Assembly (NCBI RefSeq): GCF_020165195.1
Contig: NZ_JAIUHR010000013.1
Location: 62,001 to 126,000, forward strand
Reading direction: 5' to 3'
Source of the DNA: Mesorhizobium sp. CA14
GTDB taxonomy: Bacteria; Pseudomonadota; Alphaproteobacteria; Rhizobiales; Rhizobiaceae
Length of the DNA: 64,000 nt
In this document: one piece after another, positions 60,283 through 64,000 of the stretch
How positions within the stretch are numbered: position 1 is the first letter of the stretch
How the letters are laid out: each line of letters begins with the position of its first letter
Made by a program: the position numbers and the translations under genes
The notes under the pieces: model-generated
Told to the model about the DNA's origin: nothing
Seen by the model: the letters and a program-made list of their open reading frames with translations, nothing else
Database searches by the model: none

Positions 60283-60744
60283 ATGCGAGGACAGGAAGCG
60301 CGCGAGCAGGCCGGGCGGAAAGCCTTGATCGCGACGCTGGCGCATGCCGAAGCCGATGAGATCGCCCGCCTGTGGAACGAGTCGGGCCTGCCTTCCGAGG
60401 CCGAGCTTTTGCGCGGACCCGAAACCGGATTGGTGACGGTGCGCGGACGGATCGGCGGCGGCGGCGCGCCCTTCAATGTCGGCGAGGCGACCGTCACCCG
60501 CGCCACGGTGCGGCTGCCTTCCGGCCAGGTCGGCCATTCCTATGCGCTCGGCCGCGACAAGCAAAAGGCCCGGCTCGCGGCCATCGCCGACGCGCTCTGG
60601 CAGGACCCGGCGCAGCGCGAAGCGGTCGAGACGAAGCTCGCCGCGCCCTTGCGCGCTGCGCTTGCTGCGGCGCGCGAGACAAAGCGTGTCGAAACGGCGG
60701 CCACGAAAGTGGATTTCTTCACCATGGTGCGCGGAGAGGACTGA
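60283..60744 (+). CDS. phnG: Carbon-phosphorus lyase complex subunit PhnG
   Basis: A 153-residue protein with the family blocks LIATLAHAEADEIARLW, GLVTVRGRIGGGGAPFNVGE and VGHSYALGRDKQKARLAAIA. PhnG is part of the PhnGHIJ core complex that binds PhnK. AAGGAGCGATGCC precedes the ATG at 60283. The last base of its TGA starts the phnH ATG. Confidence 0.95.
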   Translation: MRGQEAREQAGRKALIATLAHAEADEIARLWNESGLPSEAELLRGPETGLVTVRGRIGGGGAPFNVGEATVTRATVRLPSGQVGHSYALGRDKQKARLAAIADALWQDPAQREAVETKLAAPLRAALAAARETKRVETAATKVDFFTMVRGED

Positions 60745-61355
60745 TGGATATCGCCACGCAATCGATCGACGGCGGCTTCGCCGAGCCGGTCTTCAATGCC
60801 CAGGCGGTGTTCCGCGCCATCATGAACGCGATGGCCCGCCCCGGCACCGTCCAACCGCTACCGCAGCTCGCCCGCCCGCCGGCGCCGTTGTCGGCGACGG
60901 CCGGCGCCGTGGCGCTCTCGCTCTGCGACAACGACACGCCGGTCTGGCTTGATCCGCCGCTGCAGGCCGAAGCCCCGGTCAAGGCCTGGCTCGGCTTCCA
61001 CACCGGCGCGCCCTTGGCAAACACGCCCGCCGACGCGCATTTCGCCCTGATCGCCAATCCGAAAGAGATGGCGGCGCTCGATGGTTTTGCGCAAGGCACG
61101 CAAGAATATCCCGACCGCTCGACGACGCTGATCCTCCTGGTCAGCGACCTTGTCTCGGGCCCGTCGCTGCTGCTCGAAGGCCCCGGCATCGAAAAGACGT
61201 CGATGATCGCGCCTCCCGGCATGCCGCGCCATTTCGTCGAGCAGTGGAAGCAGAACAATCAGCGTTTCCCGCGCGGCGTCGACCTCATCCTGGCGGCACC
61301 CGGCAGCCTCGCCTGCCTGCCGCGCACCACCCGCATCAAGACGATGGAGGCATGA
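60744..61355 (+). CDS. phnH: Carbon-phosphorus lyase complex subunit PhnH
   Basis: A 203-residue protein with the PhnH blocks FAEPVFNAQAVFRAIMNAMA, RPGTVQPLP and DLILAAPGSLACLPRTTRI. It is a dimeric core subunit with no independent enzymatic role known. The start overlaps the phnG stop by one base (TGATG), coupling translation. Confidence 0.95.
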   Translation: MDIATQSIDGGFAEPVFNAQAVFRAIMNAMARPGTVQPLPQLARPPAPLSATAGAVALSLCDNDTPVWLDPPLQAEAPVKAWLGFHTGAPLANTPADAHFALIANPKEMAALDGFAQGTQEYPDRSTTLILLVSDLVSGPSLLLEGPGIEKTSMIAPPGMPRHFVEQWKQNNQRFPRGVDLILAAPGSLACLPRTTRIKTMEA

Positions 61356-61356
61356 C

Positions 61357-62469
61357 ATGTATGTCGCGGTGAAAGGCGGCGAAACCGCCATTGCCAACGC
61401 GCACCGCCTGCTTGCCGATCGCCGCCGCGGCGACCGCTCGGTGCCGGCGCTGCGCCTCGATCAGATCGTCGAGCAACTGGCGCTCGGCGTCGACCGGGTG
61501 ATGAGCGAAGGCTCCCTTTATGATCGCGAGCTTGCGGCACTGGCCGTCGTCCAGGCGCGCGGCGACATGATCGAGGCGATCTTCCTGGTGCGCGCCTACC
61601 GCACCACGCTGCCGCGCTTCGGCTACACCAATCCGGTCGACACCGGCGCCATGCAGGTCGAGCGTCGTATCTCGGCCACGTATAAGGACCTGCCGGGCGG
61701 CCAGGTGCTCGGCCCAACCTTCGACTACACGCACCGCCTGCTCGATCCCGAGCTTGCCGCCTGCGCCGAGGTCGAGATGCCCGCGCAGCGTCCGGTCGAA
61801 CCGGAGGCCATGCCGCGCGTTTCGGCGATCCTCGCCCATGAAGGCCTGATCGAAGCCGACGGCGAGATGCCGCTTGACCATGTGCCCGGCGACATCACGC
61901 GCGAGCCGCTGCAATTCCCGATGGCGCGCGACATCCGCCTGCAGGCGCTGTCGCGCGGCGACGAAGGCTTTCTCCTGGCGCTCGGCTATTCGACGCAGCG
62001 CGGCTACGCCCGCAACCATCCCTTCGTCGGCGAGATACGCATCGGCGAGGTCGAGCTGGAGCTCGACGTGCCGGAGCTGCCCTTCGCCGTGCCGCTCGGC
62101 TCGATCCGCGTCACCGAATGTCAGATGGTCAATCAGTTCAAGGGCTCGGCCAAGGCGCCGCCGCAGTTCACCCGGGGCTATGGCCTGGTCTTCGGTCAGA
62201 GCGAGCGCAAGGCGATGGCGATGGCGCTGTGCGACCGGGCGCTACGCGCGAGCGAGCTTGGCGAGGATGTCGTTGCCGCCGCGCAGGACGAGGAATTCGT
62301 CATCTCGCATTCCGACAATGTCCAGGCGACCGGCTTCGTCGAGCATCTGAAGCTGCCGCACTATGTCGACTTCCAGGCCGAGCTCGGCCTGGTCCGCCGC
62401 ATGCGTGCCGAATATGAGGCGCGGCAAAACGAGGACAAGGCTGAAGACAAGAGGGAGGCCGCGGAATGA
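61357..62469 (+). CDS. phnI: Carbon-phosphorus lyase complex subunit PhnI
   Basis: A 370-residue protein starting MYVAVKGGETAIANAHRLLA, with the conserved NPVDTGAMQVERRISATYKD and ECQMVNQFKGS-KAPPQFTRG blocks. PhnI is the nucleosidase-like subunit that attaches the phosphonate to the ribose of ATP with PhnG, H and L. It overlaps phnJ by four bases. Confidence 0.95.
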   Translation: MYVAVKGGETAIANAHRLLADRRRGDRSVPALRLDQIVEQLALGVDRVMSEGSLYDRELAALAVVQARGDMIEAIFLVRAYRTTLPRFGYTNPVDTGAMQVERRISATYKDLPGGQVLGPTFDYTHRLLDPELAACAEVEMPAQRPVEPEAMPRVSAILAHEGLIEADGEMPLDHVPGDITREPLQFPMARDIRLQALSRGDEGFLLALGYSTQRGYARNHPFVGEIRIGEVELELDVPELPFAVPLGSIRVTECQMVNQFKGSAKAPPQFTRGYGLVFGQSERKAMAMALCDRALRASELGEDVVAAAQDEEFVISHSDNVQATGFVEHLKLPHYVDFQAELGLVRRMRAEYEARQNEDKAEDKREAAE

Positions 62470-63443
62470 CCGCGCAACCGACAGGGATCGCCACCTACAA
62501 CTTCGCCTATCTCGATGACCAGACCAAAAGGATGATCCGCCGGGCGATCCTGAAGGGCATCGCCATTCCCGGCTACCAGGTGCCCTTCGCCTCGCGCGAG
62601 ATGCCGATGCCATATGGCTGGGGCACCGGCGGCGTCCAGGTCACCGCCTCGATCATCGGTCCGGATGATGTGCTGAAAGTGATCGACCAGGGCGCCGACG
62701 ACACCACCAACGCCGTCTCGATCCGCGCCTTCTTCAAGAAGGTCGCCAAGGTCGCCGTCACAACCGAGACCGCGAAGGCGACGATCATCCAGAGCCGCCA
62801 CCGCATTCCCGAGCATCCGCTGACCGCGGCCCAGGTGCTGGTCTTCCAGGTGCCGATCCCCGAGCCGCTGCGCTTCCTCGAGCCGCGCGAGACCGAGACG
62901 CGCAAAATGCATGCGCTGGAGGAATACGGCCTCATGCATGTGAAGCTCTATGAGGACATCGCCAGGCACGGCCGCATCGCCACCACCTACGCCTATCCCG
63001 TCAAGGTCGAGGGCCGTTACGTGATGGATCCCTCGCCGACGCCGAAATTCGACAATCCGAAGATGCACTGCTCGCCGGCCTTGCAGCTGTTCGGCGCCGG
63101 TCGCGAGAAGCGCATCTACGCGGTGCCGCCCTTCACCGACGTCGTCAGCCTCGACTTCGAGGACCATCCCTTCGAGGTGCAGACCTTCGACCAGCCCTGC
63201 GCGCTCTGCGGCGCTGAGAATGTCTATCTCGACGAGGTCATTCTCGACGACCATGGCGGCCACATGTTCGTCTGCTCGGACACCGACCACTGCGAGAAGC
63301 GGCGCGGCGATTCTACCTCCCCCTCGTGGGGAGGTCGCGCCGAAGGCGCGGGTGGGAGTGGCCTGGCGACAACCCCTGCAACCTCCACCCCGGCGCTGCG
63401 CGCCGACCCTCCCCACGAGGGGGAGGGTAAGGAGGCCGAATGA
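62466..63443 (+). CDS. phnJ: Carbon-phosphorus lyase PhnJ, with C-terminal tail from an inserted repeat
   Basis: A 325-residue radical SAM protein. It uses an unusual Cys motif near the C-terminus: PCALCG (two cluster Cys) and VCSDTDHC (third cluster Cys and the radical-forming Cys), as in the E. coli enzyme. PhnJ cleaves the C-P bond of the ribose-phosphonate intermediate. E. coli PhnJ is 281 residues; here the reading frame continues about 44 residues through a palindromic repeat (63316-63426) to a stop at 63443, giving a low-complexity Gly/Pro/Ser/Thr tail. The frame is kept and overlaps phnK by four bases. Confidence 0.95.
   Translation: MTAQPTGIATYNFAYLDDQTKRMIRRAILKGIAIPGYQVPFASREMPMPYGWGTGGVQVTASIIGPDDVLKVIDQGADDTTNAVSIRAFFKKVAKVAVTTETAKATIIQSRHRIPEHPLTAAQVLVFQVPIPEPLRFLEPRETETRKMHALEEYGLMHVKLYEDIARHGRIATTYAYPVKVEGRYVMDPSPTPKFDNPKMHCSPALQLFGAGREKRIYAVPPFTDVVSLDFEDHPFEVQTFDQPCALCGAENVYLDEVILDDHGGHMFVCSDTDHCEKRRGDSTSPSWGGRAEGAGGSGLATTPATSTPALRADPPHEGEGKEAE
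63316..63426. repeat. Palindromic repeat inside the 3' end of phnJ
   Basis: CCTCCCCCTCGTGGGGAGG (63316-63334) and CCTCCCCACGAGGGGGAGG (63408-63426) are exact inverted copies of 19 bases, separated by 73. Inside are GCGCC/GGCGC stems. It belongs with the CTCCCCC-type elements at 36518 and 59124, but here sits within a coding frame. Confidence 0.9.
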
Positions 63444-64000
63444 CCGACGAACCGCTGCTGCGCGTTTCAGCGCTGTCCAAATTCTACGGCTCGCGGGTCG
63501 GCTGCGAGAACGTCACCTTCGACCTGTGGCCAGGCGAGGTGCTGGCGGTGGTTGGCGAGTCCGGCTCCGGCAAGACGACGCTGCTCAACTGCCTGTCGAC
63601 CCGCCTGCTGCCTTCCTCCGGCACCGCGAGCTACCGCATGCGCGACGGCCAATGGCGCGAGCTCTATCGCATGAGCGAGGCCGAGCGCCGCTTCCTGATG
63701 CGCACCGACTGGGGCTTCGTCCACCAGAACCCGGCCGACGGCCTGCGCATGACCGTGTCGGCCGGCGCCAATGTCGGCGAACGGCTGATGGCGGTCGGCG
63801 ACCGCCACTACGGCAGGATCCGCGCCACCGCCGTCGACTGGCTGTCACGCGTCGAGATCGACGAGGACCGTATCGACGACGAGCCCCGCGCCTTTTCCGG
63901 CGGCATGCGCCAGCGCCTGCAGATCGCCCGCAATCTGGTCACCGGCCCGCGGCTCGTCTTCATGGACGAGCCGACCGGCGGCCTCGACGTCTCGGTGCAG
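63440..64000 (+). CDS. phnK: Phosphonate C-P lyase system ATP-binding protein PhnK, N-terminal part
   Basis: The gene leaves the window after 187 codons. The visible part is an ABC ATPase: Walker A GESGSGKTT (about 39-47), Q-loop GFVHQNPADGL typical of PhnK, signature FSGGMRQRLQIARNLV and Walker B RLVFMDEPTGGLDVSVQ. PhnK binds the PhnGHIJ core. ATG 63440 overlaps phnJ and follows GGAGGCCGA. Confidence 0.95.
   Translation, partial: MTDEPLLRVSALSKFYGSRVGCENVTFDLWPGEVLAVVGESGSGKTTLLNCLSTRLLPSSGTASYRMRDGQWRELYRMSEAERRFLMRTDWGFVHQNPADGLRMTVSAGANVGERLMAVGDRHYGRIRATAVDWLSRVEIDEDRIDDEPRAFSGGMRQRLQIARNLVTGPRLVFMDEPTGGLDVSVQ

Overview
This window is chromosomal DNA of an alphaproteobacterium of the order Rhizobiales, most like Mesorhizobium or a close relative. 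The evidence is high GC with dense genes, IHF-beta downstream of SppA, an OlsB-type ornithine-lipid acyltransferase, a cysG-DUF2849-cysI-cysH-DUF934 sulfate assimilation operon, a phnF/phnGHIJK phosphonate locus, two sugar ABC systems, and many palindromic intergenic repeats of rhizobial type. I saw no rRNA, tRNA, phage, transposase or CRISPR. The genus is inferred from gene content and repeats, not from a search.

Layout. 1-14.6 kb is mostly housekeeping: lptA (cut by the window edge) and lptC; sppA, ihfB and a LapA-domain protein; two RNA methyltransferases, lspA, acuI and a hybrid histidine kinase; olsB behind a Pho box; a TRIC-type channel; grpE. Arrays of a degenerate heptamer (CTAYTSN) fill three gene junctions here. 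14.7-26.2 kb holds a NepR-like small ORF, a DJ-1 protein, the sulfate/siroheme operon, a host-attachment-family protein, a CPA2 antiporter and two oxidoreductases. 26.2-36.5 kb holds a PBP1A-type synthase, an AT-richer insert carrying an AlbA_2-domain gene in place of the middle of an acyltransferase gene, RNase D, an M20 dipeptidase, a putative small RNA and polA.

36.7-47.7 kb: a Zur-like regulator, an aldo/keto reductase, then a LacI-controlled CUT1 sugar operon (binding protein, two permeases, ATPase, TIM-barrel isomerase, Gfo/Idh dehydrogenase) with two exact inverted operators, then gnd. The operon has no glycosidase, which suggests a 3-keto oxidation and elimination route. 47.8-51.0 kb: a copper operon (DUF2946, PCuAC, YcnI, CopCD) whose ycnI gene has an in-frame amber codon. 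51.3-59.1 kb: a GntR regulator with two winged-helix domains, an altronate/galactarate-type dehydratase, an RbsBAC-type transporter and a zinc dehydrogenase, probably a sugar-acid uptake and breakdown unit. 59.4-64 kb: phnF diverging from phnGHIJK, with a readable promoter (Pho box, TATAAT, PhnF operator) and a palindromic repeat inside the 3' end of phnJ. phnK runs off the window.

The most interesting items are the putative small RNA with C-rich loops near 33.2 kb, the replaced acyltransferase at 28.6-30.4 kb, the coding repeat in phnJ, the phn promoter layout, the heptamer arrays, and the glycosidase-free sugar operon.
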